From: Amycolatopsis thermoflava N1165
Lineage (GTDB): Bacteria > Actinomycetota > Actinomycetes > Mycobacteriales > Pseudonocardiaceae
NCBI RefSeq assembly: GCF_000473265.1
Contig: NZ_KI421511.1
Span: 2,407,731-2,471,730 of the forward strand
Length of the DNA: 64,000 nt
Direction: 5' to 3'
Part shown: piece after piece, positions 20,215 through 29,371 of the stretch
How the letters are laid out: every line of letters starts with the position of its first letter
Position numbering within the stretch: position 1 is the stretch's first letter
Notes under the pieces: generated by a model
What the model was told of the DNA's origin: nothing
Databases searched by the model: none
The model's input: only the letters and a program-made list of their open reading frames with translations
Made by a program: the position numbers and the translations under genes

Positions 20215-20858
20215 GCCGAGCGGGCCTTCCGGCGTGCCCGGGCCGCGGGCCGCTTGCGCACGCCGACGGTCATCAGCGCGATGTCGACGTAGCGCTCGGC
20301 CAGCTCGTCCGGCGACAGCGGGCCGCCGTCCGGGTGGTACCAGCGGCCGATGGACTGGAGCATGCCCAGCAGCGCCCGCGCGGTCTCAGCGGGCCGCTCC
20401 GCGACGAACAGCCCCTCGGCCACCCCGTCGGAGACGATCCGCGTGACGAGGACCTCGATCTCCTTGCGCCGCGCGGCGTACCGCTTGCGGTTGGCCGGGG
20501 ACAGGTGCCGCAGCTCGAAGTCCAGCGCGGCGAGCCGGGTGCGGTGCGCCATGTGCAGCACGATCGCCTCGACGGCGTTGACCAGCTGCAGGTCCGGCCG
20601 CTCGCCTGCTTCCTCGACGGCCTGCCGCACCCGCCAGTCGAGGTCGCTCGTGGCCTCCTCGACGAGCGCGGTGAACACGCCCTCCTTGTTCTCGTGGTGG
20701 TAGTACAGCGCCGGCACCGTCTGGCCGACCCGCCGCGCGATGTCCCGCACGGGGGTGCCGTGGAAGCCCTGCTCGTAGAAGGCTTCCAGGGCGGCTGCCA
20801 GGATCGGGGTCAGTTCGAGCGGTCCGTACTCCCGCCACGCGCCCGCGGGTCGCGTCAT
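20211..20858 (-). CDS. TetR-family regulator, acyl-CoA catabolism type
   Basis: A 215-residue one-component repressor. The helix-turn-helix lies at about 33-52 (GTPVRDIARRVGQTVPALYY) with HENKEGVFTALVEEA after it. The C-terminal ligand domain resembles KstR2-like regulators (LRHLSPANRKRYAARRKEIE). It is followed by the crotonase gene (4-base overlap) and preceded on the same strand by an SDR gene, so it likely controls a small acyl-CoA oxidation group. A TTAAG-armed inverted repeat before the SDR gene (21749-21764) is a candidate operator. Confidence 0.87.
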   Translation of the reverse strand: MTRPAGAWREYGPLELTPILAAALEAFYEQGFHGTPVRDIARRVGQTVPALYYHHENKEGVFTALVEEATSDLDWRVRQAVEEAGERPDLQLVNAVEAIVLHMAHRTRLAALDFELRHLSPANRKRYAARRKEIEVLVTRIVSDGVAEGLFVAERPAETARALLGMLQSIGRWYHPDGGPLSPDELAERYVDIALMTVGVRKRPAARARRKARSA

Positions 20859-20898
20859 GTCCAGCCCATCGAAGAAGTCACCGGAAAACGATAACGGG

Positions 20899-20931
20899 AC
20901 GCGGCGGCGGGCCGGGGCGCCGCCGCCGCGT
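20899..20931. terminator. Terminator hairpin after the SDR gene
   Basis: Perfect 11-base arms (ACGCGGCGGCG and complement) with an 11-base loop, 7 bases past the SDR stop on the reverse strand and upstream of the TetR gene. The TetR gene therefore probably has its own promoter. Confidence 0.6.
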
Positions 20932-20937
20932 GCCAGG

Positions 20938-21699
20938 TCAGCGCGGGGCCATGCGGATGGCGCCGTCGAGCCGGATGGTCTCGCCGTTGAGCATCGGGTT
21001 CTCCACGATGTGCCGGGCCAGCGCCGCGAACTCGGTCGGATCGCCCAGCCGCGAGGGGTGCGGGACCTGCGCGCCCAGGGAGGCGATCGCCTCCTCCGGC
21101 AGGGTCGCGAACAGCGGCGTGTGGAACAACCCCGGCGCGATCGTCACCACCCGGATCTGCAGGCTCGCCAGATCCCGCGCGATCGGCAGCGTCATCCCGA
21201 CAATGCCGCCCTTGGACGCCGAGTACGCGGCCTGCCCGATCTGCCCGTCGAAGGCGGCCACGGACGCGGTGTTGACGATGACGCCGCGTTCCTCACCCAC
21301 CGGCTCGGCCTTGGCGATCCGTTCCGCGGCCAGCCGGATCACGTTGAACGTGCCCACCAGGTTGACGTTGATGACCTTGACGAACCCGTCCAGCGGGAAG
21401 GGCCCCTGCTTGCCCACGGTCTTGTGCGCGTTGCCGATGCCCGCGCAGTTCACCGCGATCCGCAGCGTGCCCAGCGCCTCCGCCGCGTCCAGCGCCGCGG
21501 ACACCTGAGCCTCGTCGGTCACGTCGGCCGCGGCGAACACCACCCCGTCGCCCAGCTCCTTGGCCACCGCCTCACCCTGCGATGAGGGCAGGTCCACGAT
21601 GACGACCTTCGCGCCCTTGCCGTGCAGCTCCCTGACCGTCGCCAGCCCGAGCCCGGACGCGCCACCGGTCACCAGCGCGACCGCGTTGCCGACCTCCAT
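20938..21699 (-). CDS. SDR-family 3-hydroxyacyl-CoA dehydrogenase (HSD10-like)
   Basis: A 253-residue short-chain dehydrogenase. It has the NAD motif [16 protein letters not shown] (about 10-25), NCAGIG near 88, a catalytic Ser in [13 protein letters not shown], and YSASKGG (Tyr/Lys, about 168-172). The whole pattern, including [15 protein letters not shown], matches type-2 3-hydroxyacyl-CoA dehydrogenases of fatty-acid or sterol breakdown. GGGGTG lies before the ATG. Functionally it pairs well with the crotonase downstream (hydration then oxidation of an acyl-CoA). Confidence 0.9.
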   Translation of the reverse strand: MEVGNAVALVTGGASGLGLATVRELHGKGAKVVIVDLPSSQGEAVAKELGDGVVFAAADVTDEAQVSAALDAAEALGTLRIAVNCAGIGNAHKTVGKQGPFPLDGFVKVINVNLVGTFNVIRLAAERIAKAEPVGEERGVIVNTASVAAFDGQIGQAAYSASKGGIVGMTLPIARDLASLQIRVVTIAPGLFHTPLFATLPEEAIASLGAQVPHPSRLGDPTEFAALARHIVENPMLNGETIRLDGAIRMAPR

Positions 21700-21748
21700 G
21701 TCGCAACACCCCTTCCGTTCGCCCGTTCCGGCCGCAGCCGGAACCTTG

Positions 21749-21764
21749 CTTAGCGCACGTTAAG
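21749..21764. promoter_or_regulatory. TetR-type operator candidate upstream of the SDR gene
   Basis: CTTAGCGCACGTTAAG is an imperfect palindrome (12 of 16 positions symmetric) in the otherwise GC-rich leader, 50 bases before the SDR start. Its TTA/TAA arms with a CG centre resemble sites of TetR acyl-CoA regulators; the adjacent TetR protein is the obvious candidate binder. Confidence 0.45.
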
Positions 21765-21804
21765 GGAGATCTACCGCGTGGGGAAGGGCCGCGGGGCGGA
21801 TGTC

Positions 21805-22323
21805 TCAGCCGCGGGACTCGACGGCGAGCGCGATCAGGTCCGGCATCCAGTCCGCGCTCGCGCCGAGCAGCGCCTGCGCCTCGGCGACCGCGGCGAGGCG
21901 GACCTCCACCACCTGCTCGCCGTCATCGGGATTGCCCGGCTCGCCGACGATCTCCACCTCGGCCGCGCACCACAGCCACGCCTTCTCCGGGTGCGGCTGG
22001 TGCGGGCGGTAGGGCTCGGGCCGGTCGCTGACGCAGTGGTGCGCGCCGATCCATCGCAGCTCGCCGGCCAGCCGGGCGCCGGCCTCCTCGGCCAGTTCGC
22101 GGGCGACGCACTCGCCGATGCTCTCCCCCGCCTCCCGCGTGCCGCCCGGCAGGAACCAGCCGTACCGCTCGTCCCGGCACACGACGATCCGGTCGCCGAC
22201 GAAACCGGCCACGTGGACGTTGGTGACCAGCTCGTCGGCAGGCGCCGAGGTGGAGAACACGGCGTCGAGACCGCCCCACTCCCAGCGTTGCGGCGCGAAC
22301 AGCAGCGGGCGGTCGATCTTCAT
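21805..22323 (-). CDS. Nudix hydrolase
   Basis: A 172-residue cytoplasmic hydrolase of nucleoside-diphosphate-linked compounds. The Nudix box is complete: GGTREAGE then RELAEEAG (about 74-97), giving Gx5Ex7REUxEExGU with all metal ligands. ATG 22323 gives a start at MKIDRPLLF; the longer open frame upstream is Arg-rich and unlikely. The substrate cannot be told. It may be co-transcribed with two small genes lying upstream on the same strand. Confidence 0.88.
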   Translation of the reverse strand: MKIDRPLLFAPQRWEWGGLDAVFSTSAPADELVTNVHVAGFVGDRIVVCRDERYGWFLPGGTREAGESIGECVARELAEEAGARLAGELRWIGAHHCVSDRPEPYRPHQPHPEKAWLWCAAEVEIVGEPGNPDDGEQVVEVRLAAVAEAQALLGASADWMPDLIALAVESRG

Positions 22324-22354
22324 GGACCGGATCGTACTGGCCGGCCGCGGTCGG

Positions 22355-22564
22355 TCAGGCCAGGTTCTGCCCGGCCAACTGGCTGCGGATGCGCCGCCAG
22401 GCCAGCGCGTAGGGCTCGGCCGGATCACCCGGCCGGACGATGCCCTTCGCGACGTCGGAGCGGGAGCGCGCGAGCTCCTGCTCGGCGAGCGAACGCGGTA
22501 CGTGGAGAACTTCGACGATCTGCCAGAAGAGCTCGCCCGGCCCGGCTTCGGTCCCGTCCGCCAT
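22355..22564 (-). CDS. Small hypothetical protein (69 aa)
   Basis: A 69-residue protein starting MADGTEAGPGELFWQIVEVL and ending LAWRRIRSQLAGQNLA, predicted mostly helical and charged, without signal or membrane segment. It sits 31 bases upstream of the Nudix start on the same strand. The codon bias looks coding, but I do not recognise the family. Confidence 0.5.
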   Translation of the reverse strand: MADGTEAGPGELFWQIVEVLHVPRSLAEQELARSRSDVAKGIVRPGDPAEPYALAWRRIRSQLAGQNLA

Positions 22565-22638
22565 GCTCGCAGAATGGCGGCTCCCGCCTGCCTCCGCCAC
22601 CGCAACGCCGGATTCCACGCGATCGGAGCCCGGCCGGG

Positions 22639-22761
22639 TCACGAGACTGTCTCCTCCACGACCCCCTCGGCCGCCGACGTCACCTCGTCGGCCTGCAGTT
22701 CGGACCAGTCGAGCCCGATCGCGGCGACCACGTCGTCGAAAATGGGTGTCCGGTCGCTCAT
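22639..22761 (-). CDS. Small acidic hypothetical protein (40 aa)
   Basis: Forty residues beginning MSDRTPIFDDVVAAIGLDW and ending in an acidic helix-like tail. The start is plausible but there is no strong ribosome site. It is in line with the 69-residue gene downstream. The call rests on codon pattern only, and it could be spurious. Confidence 0.35.
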   Translation of the reverse strand: MSDRTPIFDDVVAAIGLDWSELQADEVTSAAEGVVEETVS

Positions 22762-22944
22762 CGCGCGCCCGGAACAGGCTTGGCACACATACGTTCCCCT
22801 CCAGCGTCGTGCACAGCCACGGCGAGGTCGGAAATTAACACGCGGCCAGCAGCGGCCGCCACGCGGAATCCCATGAACGGGGGACACCTTTCCGGGGATC
22901 GGGACGGAGTTTGCCGTTGGCCCGCAGGGGGAAACCCCGGCCGC

Positions 22945-24408
22945 GTGGACCATGCGCAGGCGCCGGTGATCGAAGCCATCCAGCGGTACCGCGAACGCGG
23001 TCACCTGGGGTTCATCCCGCCCGGGCACAAACAGGGGCGCGGCGTCGACCCGCGGCTGGCCGAGGTCGTGGGCCGGGACGTGTTCGCCTCGGACATCATC
23101 CTCATGAACGGCCTCGACGACCGCCGCATGTCTCAGGGCGTGCTGGCCAAGGCCGAGGAGCTGATGGCCGACGCCGTGGACGCCGAGGAGGCGTACTTCT
23201 CCACCTGCGGCAGCTCCCTGTCGGTGAAGAGCGCGATGCTCGCCGTCGCCGGACCGGGCGACGAGCTGCTGGTGTCCCGCAACGCGCACAAGTCCGTGGT
23301 GGCCGGGCTGATCATCAGCGGCGTGCGGCCGGTGTGGGTGCACCCGCGGTGGGACGGGCGGTTCCACCTCGCGCACCCACCGGGGCCGGAGGACGTCCGG
23401 GACGCGTTCGCAGCGCACCCCGGTGCCAAGGGGATGCTGCTGATCACGCCGACCGACTACGGCGGGTGCGCCGCGATCCGGGAGACCGCGCGGGTGTGCC
23501 ACGACCACGACGTGCCGCTCATCGTGGACGAGGCGTGGGGCGCGCACTTCCCGTTCCACCCGGACCTGCCGTCGTGGGCCATGGACGCCGACGCCGACAT
23601 GTGCGTCACCAGCGTGCACAAGATGGGCTGCGGCCTGGAGCAGGGCTCGGTGTTCCACCTGCGGGGCGACCGGATCGACCCGCAGGCGCTGGCGTCGCGG
23701 GCGGACCTGCTCGGCACGACGAGCCCGAGCGCGCTGATCTTCGCCGGGCTCGACGGCTGGCGGCGGCAGATGGTGCAGCACGGCGAGGAGCTGCTGGGAC
23801 GCGCGCTCGAACTGGCCGCGTCGGTGCGCGCGGAACTGGCCGCGATCCCCGGGATCCGCGTGATGGAGCGGGACGACCTGGTCGGGCCGCGGCTGGCCGA
23901 CGACCACGATCCGCTCAAGATCGTGCTGGACCTCGCGGAGCTGGACCGGTCCGGCTACGACGCGAGCGAATGGCTGCGCGAGCACCACCGGCTCGACATG
24001 GGACTGTCCGACCACCGGCGGATGGCCGCGCAGATCACGATCGCCGACGACGAGGAGACCACGGGGCGGCTGCTCACCGCGATCCGCGACCTGGCCGACC
24101 GCGCCGGCGAGATCCGTCCCGCCAAACCGGTCGACCTGCCCGAGCCGGGCGAACTGGAGCTGGAGCAGGCGATGCTGCCGCGCGACGCGTTCTTCGGTCC
24201 CATTGAGGACGTGCCGCCGGAGGAGGCGATCGGGCGCGTGTGCGCGGAGGTCATCAGCCCGTACCCGCCGGGGGTGCCCGCGGTGGCGCCGGGCGAGGTG
24301 ATCACCCGGCCCGTGGTGGACTACCTGCTGAGCGGCCTCGACGCGGGCATGTACCTGCCCGACCCGGCGGACCCGCAGCTGAAGACGTTCCGCGTCGTGC
24401 AACGCTGA
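22945..24408 (+). CDS. PLP-dependent Orn/Lys/Arg decarboxylase family protein
   Basis: A fold-type-I aminoacid decarboxylase of the Bacillus SpeA/YaaO class (about 490 residues; here 487). The PLP lysine is in SVHKMG (Lys226), the PLP-pyridine Asp in IVDEAWGAHF (Asp195), the N-terminal signature is GFIPPGHKQGRG, and the C-terminal domain has AEVISPYPPGVPAVAPGE. The product would be a polyamine precursor (agmatine, cadaverine or putrescine); which one cannot be told. GTG 22945 is chosen, with AGGGGGAAA somewhat far upstream; ATG 22873 in the same frame is an alternative. Confidence 0.9.
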   Translation: MDHAQAPVIEAIQRYRERGHLGFIPPGHKQGRGVDPRLAEVVGRDVFASDIILMNGLDDRRMSQGVLAKAEELMADAVDAEEAYFSTCGSSLSVKSAMLAVAGPGDELLVSRNAHKSVVAGLIISGVRPVWVHPRWDGRFHLAHPPGPEDVRDAFAAHPGAKGMLLITPTDYGGCAAIRETARVCHDHDVPLIVDEAWGAHFPFHPDLPSWAMDADADMCVTSVHKMGCGLEQGSVFHLRGDRIDPQALASRADLLGTTSPSALIFAGLDGWRRQMVQHGEELLGRALELAASVRAELAAIPGIRVMERDDLVGPRLADDHDPLKIVLDLAELDRSGYDASEWLREHHRLDMGLSDHRRMAAQITIADDEETTGRLLTAIRDLADRAGEIRPAKPVDLPEPGELELEQAMLPRDAFFGPIEDVPPEEAIGRVCAEVISPYPPGVPAVAPGEVITRPVVDYLLSGLDAGMYLPDPADPQLKTFRVVQR

Positions 24409-24414
24409 CGGCGC

Positions 24415-25059
24415 TCAACAGAAACCGGCGTCGTGCGCCATGAGCGCGATCTGCGTCCGGTTGCCGGCGTCCAATTTGGACAGGATCCGGGTGATGTGCG
24501 CTTTCACCGTGGCCACGCTGAGGAACAGCTCCGCGGCGATCTCGGCGTTCGTCAGGCCACGGCCGACACCGAGGGCGACTTCGTGCTCGCGCGGGCTGAG
24601 TGCGGCGAAGGCGGCGCGGGCGCGTTCGTAGGATCCGGCTTCGACCGCGGCCCGGTCCATGAGCCGTCGCGTGATGCGCGGGGACAGGATCGGATCGCCC
24701 GCGGCGACCCGGCGCACGGCGTCGGCGATCTCCGCGGGCGGCGCGTCCTTGAGCAGGAACCCGCTCGCCCCGGCGCGGAGCGCGCGCAGCACGTTCTCGT
24801 CGGTGTCGAACGTGGTCAGCACGACCACCTCGGGCGGGTTCGGCCGCGCGCGCGTCCGGTGCGTGGCGAGGATCCCGTTCAGGCGCGGCATCCGGATGTC
24901 CATCAGCACGACGTCGGCGGGGTGCGCGTCGAGCGCGGCAGGCACCTCGTCCCCGTCGCCGGCCTGCCCTACCACGGCGATGCCCGGCGCGCCGTCGAGC
25001 ATCATCGTCAGACCGGACCGCACGAGGGCGTCGTCGTCCACGATCAGCACGCGGGTCAC
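24415..25059 (-). CDS. NarL/LuxR-family response regulator
   Basis: A 214-residue two-component output protein. The receiver has acidic VDDD (about 8-10), phospho-acceptor Asp54 in VVLMDIRMPR, and Lys in GFLLKDAPP. The C-terminal LuxR helix-turn-helix is LSPREHEVALGVGRGLTNAE (about 153-172). Its GTG overlaps the kinase stop (GTGA). The conserved Gly/Thr pattern of the helix-turn-helix is normal. The target genes are unknown; the YceI gene is divergent from the pair. Confidence 0.92.
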   Translation of the reverse strand: MTRVLIVDDDALVRSGLTMMLDGAPGIAVVGQAGDGDEVPAALDAHPADVVLMDIRMPRLNGILATHRTRARPNPPEVVVLTTFDTDENVLRALRAGASGFLLKDAPPAEIADAVRRVAAGDPILSPRITRRLMDRAAVEAGSYERARAAFAALSPREHEVALGVGRGLTNAEIAAELFLSVATVKAHITRILSKLDAGNRTQIALMAHDAGFC

Positions 25060-26177
25060 GCCGGCCACGGCAACTCCGCCGCCAACCGGAACTCCCCCGC
25101 CACCGCGCCGTGATCCAGCCGCCCGCCGGCCAGCCGCACCCGCTCGGTGAGCCCCACCAGCCCGACCCCACCGCCCGGGCCCGGCGCGGCGCCGGACACC
25201 GGGTTGGACACCACGATGCGCAGCCGGGCGCCGGGCGCGCCGCCCAGTTCCACGCGGACCGGGCTGCCGGGGGCGTGCTTGCGGGCGTTGGTCAGCGCCT
25301 CCTGCAACACGCGGTAGGCCGTGCGGCCGGTGGCGCCGGGCACCGCGGCCGCGTCGAGCGTGTCCCGCACCTCGACCGGCGTGCCGACCGCGCGCGACTC
25401 CTCGACCAGCTCGGACAGCCCGGCCAGCGTCGGCAGCGGCCCGTCCGGATCCTCGTCGGTGTCCCGCAGCAGCGCGATCACGTCCCGCAACTCGTTCAGC
25501 GCCTGGTGCACCGTGGCCCGGATGACGCCGGCCGCCTGCGCGATCCGCTCCGGCGAGCTGTCCGGCCGGTACTCCAGCGCCCCGGCGTAGGTCGCCAGCA
25601 GCGACAGCCGGTGCGCGAGCACGTCGTGCATCTCCCGGGCGATGCGGGTGCGCTCGGCCGCGCGGGCCTCGGCGATCCGTCGGCCCTGCTCGGCCTCGGC
25701 GCGACGGGCGCGTTCGGTGAGCGACAGGATGAGCTGGCGGCGGGCTTCGGCGAGCGCGCCGCCGCCGACGAGCGCGGCGTGCCCGAGGACCACCAGCACG
25801 ACCCACCACTCGTAGGGCAGGCCGGGCGTCGGCCGCCACAGTCCGCGCACGAGGTGGCCGGCGACCCCGGCCGCGGCGACCCCCACCGCCACGGCCAGCG
25901 GACCGCGCCGCGCGATCTGCACGACACCGACGCTCGCCGGCGGCGTCGCGGTCGGGACGAACGCGGTCAGCACCATGAGCACCACCGCGGACGGCACCGG
26001 CCACCGGAACAGCAACGGCACCAGCGCGCAGCCGAGGACGCCGACCACGAGATCCGCGACGAGCGGCGCGCCCCGGACACCCGAGACGATCTCCCCCGCC
26101 GCCGTCGCCGCGAACCCCGCCGAGGCGGCGATGGTCAGCGCCGTCCTCCCCCGCTCGCAGAGCAACTCCCCGTGCAC
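25056..26177 (-). CDS. NarL-type sensor histidine kinase
   Basis: About 373 residues. Four to five membrane helices fill about 12-140. A HisKA_3 dimerisation helix carries His184 in REMHDVLAHRLS, and an HATPase_c domain has EALTNARKHAPG (N box) and GVGLVGLTERV (G box). GTG 26177 is chosen because TACGCT lies 7 bases upstream, suggesting a leaderless transcript. A longer frame up to 26288 would overlap the divergent YceI gene and has no ribosome site. No extracytoplasmic sensor loop of note is present, so it probably senses a membrane-associated cue. Confidence 0.88.
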   Translation of the reverse strand: MHGELLCERGRTALTIAASAGFAATAAGEIVSGVRGAPLVADLVVGVLGCALVPLLFRWPVPSAVVLMVLTAFVPTATPPASVGVVQIARRGPLAVAVGVAAAGVAGHLVRGLWRPTPGLPYEWWVVLVVLGHAALVGGGALAEARRQLILSLTERARRAEAEQGRRIAEARAAERTRIAREMHDVLAHRLSLLATYAGALEYRPDSSPERIAQAAGVIRATVHQALNELRDVIALLRDTDEDPDGPLPTLAGLSELVEESRAVGTPVEVRDTLDAAAVPGATGRTAYRVLQEALTNARKHAPGSPVRVELGGAPGARLRIVVSNPVSGAAPGPGGGVGLVGLTERVRLAGGRLDHGAVAGEFRLAAELPWPA

Positions 26178-26286
26178 GTGGAGGAGCGTACGGGTGCGAG
26201 AGCCGTGACGACCAGCGACCAAAGTCGACCTCGGTCCCCACCGTCGGTCGACGCGCGGCCGGTGGTTCTCCGCCAGACTGGCGGTC

Positions 26287-26808
26287 ATGACGGCTTCCAG
26301 CACGATCGAGATCCCCGCCGCGGGCGCCTACCGCATCGACGCGGCCGGGTCACGCCTGTCGTTCACCACGCGGCACTTCTTCGGCCTCGGCCCGGTGCGC
26401 GGCACGTTCCGGCTGCGCGAGGGGCGGGTGACGGTCGCCGACCCGGTGACCTCCTCCGCGGTGGCCGCCACCATCGACGCGGCGAGCATCGACACCGGCA
26501 ACGCCACTCGCGACCGCACGGTGCGGTCCGGGCAGTACCTGGAGACCGAGCGGCACCCCGACATCACCTTCGCCTCGACGACGATCGAGCGGGACGGCGC
26601 CGGCTGGGTCCTGCGCGGAACGCTGACCGTGCGCGGCACCAACGGCCCACTGGACGTCCACGTCGACTCGGCGGTCACCGAGGGCCCGCGGCTGCGAGTG
26701 CGCGCGCACAGCCGGGTGGACCGCTACGCCTTCGGCGTGACGGCGATGAAGGGCATGACCGGGCGTCACCTCGACCTGGAGCTGGAGCTGGTCGCCGAGC
26801 GGGCCTGA
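26287..26808 (+). CDS. YceI-family protein
   Basis: A 173-residue lipocalin-like beta-barrel of the YceI family, which binds long-chain polyisoprenoids or similar lipids. Family marks are GAYRIDAAGSRLSFTTRHFF at the N-terminus, HPDITFASTTI, and LTVRGTNGPLDVHV. It has no signal peptide, so it is cytoplasmic here, unlike E. coli YceI. It is divergent from the two-component pair, so the response regulator could control it. The isoprenoid genes 2-4 kb away make isoprenoid binding attractive, but that is inference. Confidence 0.88.
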   Translation: MTASSTIEIPAAGAYRIDAAGSRLSFTTRHFFGLGPVRGTFRLREGRVTVADPVTSSAVAATIDAASIDTGNATRDRTVRSGQYLETERHPDITFASTTIERDGAGWVLRGTLTVRGTNGPLDVHVDSAVTEGPRLRVRAHSRVDRYAFGVTAMKGMTGRHLDLELELVAERA

Positions 26809-26830
26809 ACCGCCCACACGGCGGGCATTG

Positions 26831-26844
26831 CCCCGCCGGCGGGG
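26831..26844. terminator. Palindrome between convergent YceI and ABC permease genes
   Basis: CCCCGCCGGCGGGG is a perfect 14-base palindrome lying midway in the 80-base gap between two convergent genes, a place for a bidirectional terminator. The stem is short, so this is tentative. Confidence 0.35.
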
Positions 26845-26888
26845 TGGCCCACCCCCGTGCGGATTGGCGAACACCGTGCAGGCGAGCG

Positions 26889-27899
26889 TCAACCGCCCAG
26901 CGCCGCGCTCGCCGAGCCGAGCGATTTCTCCGACAGCGGCAGCCATTCCGGCATCCGCAGCGGCGCGGGCTGCTCCGTGCACACCATCACCGGCCCGCGC
27001 CGCGACTCCACCTCCAGCGTCCCGTCCGCCCGCAGCCGCACCGTCACCGCCGCCGCCTCCGGCTCGCCGGGACCGCCCGTGTGCCGCGAGTGGTCCTTGG
27101 TCCGCAGGTAGAACGCGCCCAGCCCGAACGCGGCGAACACCAGCAGCCACAGCGGCCCGAGCATCAGGTACCCGAACGACGCCGAGTCGGTGAACGTGGC
27201 CGCGACCCCGCTCTGCATCGGCCCGTACGTGGGCAGGAACCGCAGCACCGCCTGGTCCTTGCCCGGGTTGATCACCGGGTTCTGCACCATCACGTCGACC
27301 AGGCTGACCATGATGATCACGAACATCCCGGCCAGCTCGGTCGGCACCGCCACCCCGAGCGCCACCCCGAGCCCGCCGTAGATGAGCCCCGCCGACAGCA
27401 GGCTCAGGAACAGCATCCCGCCGGAGTGCGGATCGCAGTAGAACCCCATCACGATGCTCGCGTAGCCGGACACCACCGTCGCGACCAGCACCAGCCCCGC
27501 CAGTTTCGCCAGCAGCAGCACCGGCCGCGGGAACCCGGCCATCACCAGCCGCTGGTCGAACTCCCGCGCCCGCCGCACCGACGCGAACAGCATGAACCCG
27601 ATGATCAGCGTGAGCGCGTTGAGCGCGCCGGAGATCAGGGCGAGCTCGCTCGCGTCGACCGTGATCGGCGCCGGCGCGATCCGCGACTGGTACTCGATCG
27701 GCCGCGACGGGATCACCGTGCGCACGATCGCCAGCCAGCACGGGATGAAGAACACCACCAGCGACAGCGCCAGCCGGTTGCGCGCGTGCTGCGCGACCTC
27801 GAACGCGATCGCCTTCAGCAACGCGGCGTGCCAGGTCGTCGAGTCCGCGATCCCGGCCTGCCAGCGCCGGGCCCGTTCCACCAGCTCACCGACGGTCAT
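26889..27899 (-). CDS. ABC-2-type transporter permease
   Basis: A 336-residue integral membrane protein with about six hydrophobic spans: LALSLVVFFIPCWLAIV, ISGALNALTLIIGFMLF, VLLLAKLAGLVLVATVV, MLFLSLLSAGLIYGGLGVAL, LAGMFVIIMVSLVDVMV and LGPLWLLVFAAFGLGAFYL. A soluble C-terminal tail of about 65 residues follows. Its ATG overlaps the ATPase stop (ATGA), so the two form a two-component exporter. The substrate is unknown; adjacency to isoprenoid genes hints at a lipid or terpenoid but does not prove it. Confidence 0.82.
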   Translation of the reverse strand: MTVGELVERARRWQAGIADSTTWHAALLKAIAFEVAQHARNRLALSLVVFFIPCWLAIVRTVIPSRPIEYQSRIAPAPITVDASELALISGALNALTLIIGFMLFASVRRAREFDQRLVMAGFPRPVLLLAKLAGLVLVATVVSGYASIVMGFYCDPHSGGMLFLSLLSAGLIYGGLGVALGVAVPTELAGMFVIIMVSLVDVMVQNPVINPGKDQAVLRFLPTYGPMQSGVAATFTDSASFGYLMLGPLWLLVFAAFGLGAFYLRTKDHSRHTGGPGEPEAAAVTVRLRADGTLEVESRRGPVMVCTEQPAPLRMPEWLPLSEKSLGSASAALGG

Positions 27900-28552
27900 G
27901 ACGCCGCCTCGAGTTCGGCGCCCGCCATCGCGTCGGTCGGCTCGACCTGGCCGCGGGCCAGCCGCAGCAGCCGGTCGAACCGTTCGGTGTCGTGCGCCAG
28001 GTGCGAGATGACCAGCACCGACCGGCCCTGCGCGCGCAGCTGGTCGGTCAGCGTCCAGAAGGTCAGGTAGTTCTCCCAGTCGAACCCCTGGTACGGCTCG
28101 TCCATCAGCACCACGTCCGGGTCGTGCATCAGCGCCAGCGTGAGGTTGAGCTTCTGCCGCGTGCCGCCGGAGAGCACCCCGGCGCGGGTGTGCCGGAACG
28201 GGTTGAGCCCGAGCCGTTCGGCCACCGACTCGGCCACCGTCAGGTCTTCCAGGTGGTAGGCGCTCTGGAAGTACCGCAGGTGCTGGCCCACGGTCAGCTC
28301 GTCGTTGACGACGATCCGCTGCGGGCAGTAGCCGAGCCGGCCGCGGTGCACCACTTCGCCGCGGTCGGCGCGCAGCACCCCGGCGAGGATGCGCAGCAGG
28401 GTGGACTTGCCCGCGCCGTTCTCGCCGAGGACGCCGAGCAGCTCGCCGGGCCGCAGCCCGAACTCGACGCCCCGCAGCACGTGGCGCGCCCCGAAAGACT
28501 TGTGCAGGTTCACCGCCTGCAACACGTAGTCCGAATTGGACACTGTGGACAC
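27896..28552 (-). CDS. ABC transporter ATP-binding protein
   Basis: A 218-residue ATPase with Walker A GENGAGKSTL (about 43-52), signature LSGGTRQKLNL, Walker B VVLMDEPYQGFDWEN and the H-loop VISHLAHD. GTG 28552 follows AAGGGAGATCCG. It is translationally coupled to the permease and stands 17 bases after the broken polyprenyl synthase reading, so all three were probably one operon. Confidence 0.9.
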   Translation of the reverse strand: MSTVSNSDYVLQAVNLHKSFGARHVLRGVEFGLRPGELLGVLGENGAGKSTLLRILAGVLRADRGEVVHRGRLGYCPQRIVVNDELTVGQHLRYFQSAYHLEDLTVAESVAERLGLNPFRHTRAGVLSGGTRQKLNLTLALMHDPDVVLMDEPYQGFDWENYLTFWTLTDQLRAQGRSVLVISHLAHDTERFDRLLRLARGQVEPTDAMAGAELEAAS

Positions 28553-28569
28553 CGGATCTCCCTTCCCGG

Positions 28570-29371
28570 TCAGCGGGTCCGGCGGGTGGCCTGGTGCACG
28601 AGTTCCGCGCAGGCGCGACGGGCCGTCGCGGGCAGGTCCGCCGCCTCCAGCGCGGCGAGCGCCTCGCGGGCCCTGGCCTCGATCAGCTCGCCGACCGCGT
28701 CTTCGGCGCCGGTGTCGGAGATGACGGCCCGCAGCCGCGCCGCGCCGTCGGCGTCCAGGTCCGGATCGCCGTGCAGCCGCCGGATCACCTCGCGCTGCCC
28801 CGGCCGCGCCCGCCGCCAGGTCAGCGCCATCAGCACGGTCTGCTTGCCCTCGCGCAGGTCGTCGAGCACGGACTTGCCGGTGGTGCCGGGTTCGCCGAAC
28901 ACTCCGAGCAGGTCGTCGCGCAGCTGGAACGCCTCGCCGAGCGGGCGGCCGTAGGCGGTGCACCAGCGCAGCAGATCGGGGCCGCCCCCGGCGAGCGCGG
29001 CCCCGATCTGCAACGGCCGTTCCACGGTGTAGCCGGCGGTTTTCAGGCGCAGCGCGCGCCAGGCGCGGTCGAGCACGTCCTCGGTCCACTCGCCGCCGAG
29101 GTCGAGGTACTGGCCGACCATGACCTCGCTGCGCATCGCGTGCAGCACCGGCGCGGCCCGCCGCAGGTCGTCGTCGTCCACGCCCGCGGTCAGCAGCATT
29201 TCGTCGGCCCAGGCCAGGCACAGGTCGCCGAGCAGGATCGCGGCGTTCACCCCGAAGCGCGCGGCCGCCTCGCGGTCGTCGCCGTGGTAGCGGGCGGCGA
29301 GCCGGCGGTGCATCGACGGGCGGCCGCGCCGCAGGTCGGGGTGCGGTCACATCGGCGAGCCGAGTCGACAT
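28570..29371 (-). pseudogene. Polyprenyl diphosphate synthase lacking its first Asp-rich motif
   Basis: The frame ending at 28570 encodes the second half of an all-trans prenyl diphosphate synthase: LRRGRPSMHRR, GQYLDLGGEW, and the second Asp motif FQLRDDLLGVFG with DDLREGKQTVLMA. The roughly 100 residues before RRGRP, including the LHDDxxD catalytic motif, are absent. Just upstream, a good ribosome site (GAGGAGAATTC) and ATG 29371 open MSTRLADVTAP in a different frame, and a TGA blocks the catalytic frame. This fits a large out-of-frame internal deletion, leaving a non-functional gene. A shortened protein from an internal ATG near 29313 would lack diphosphate binding. Assembly error is the alternative. 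Confidence 0.75.
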
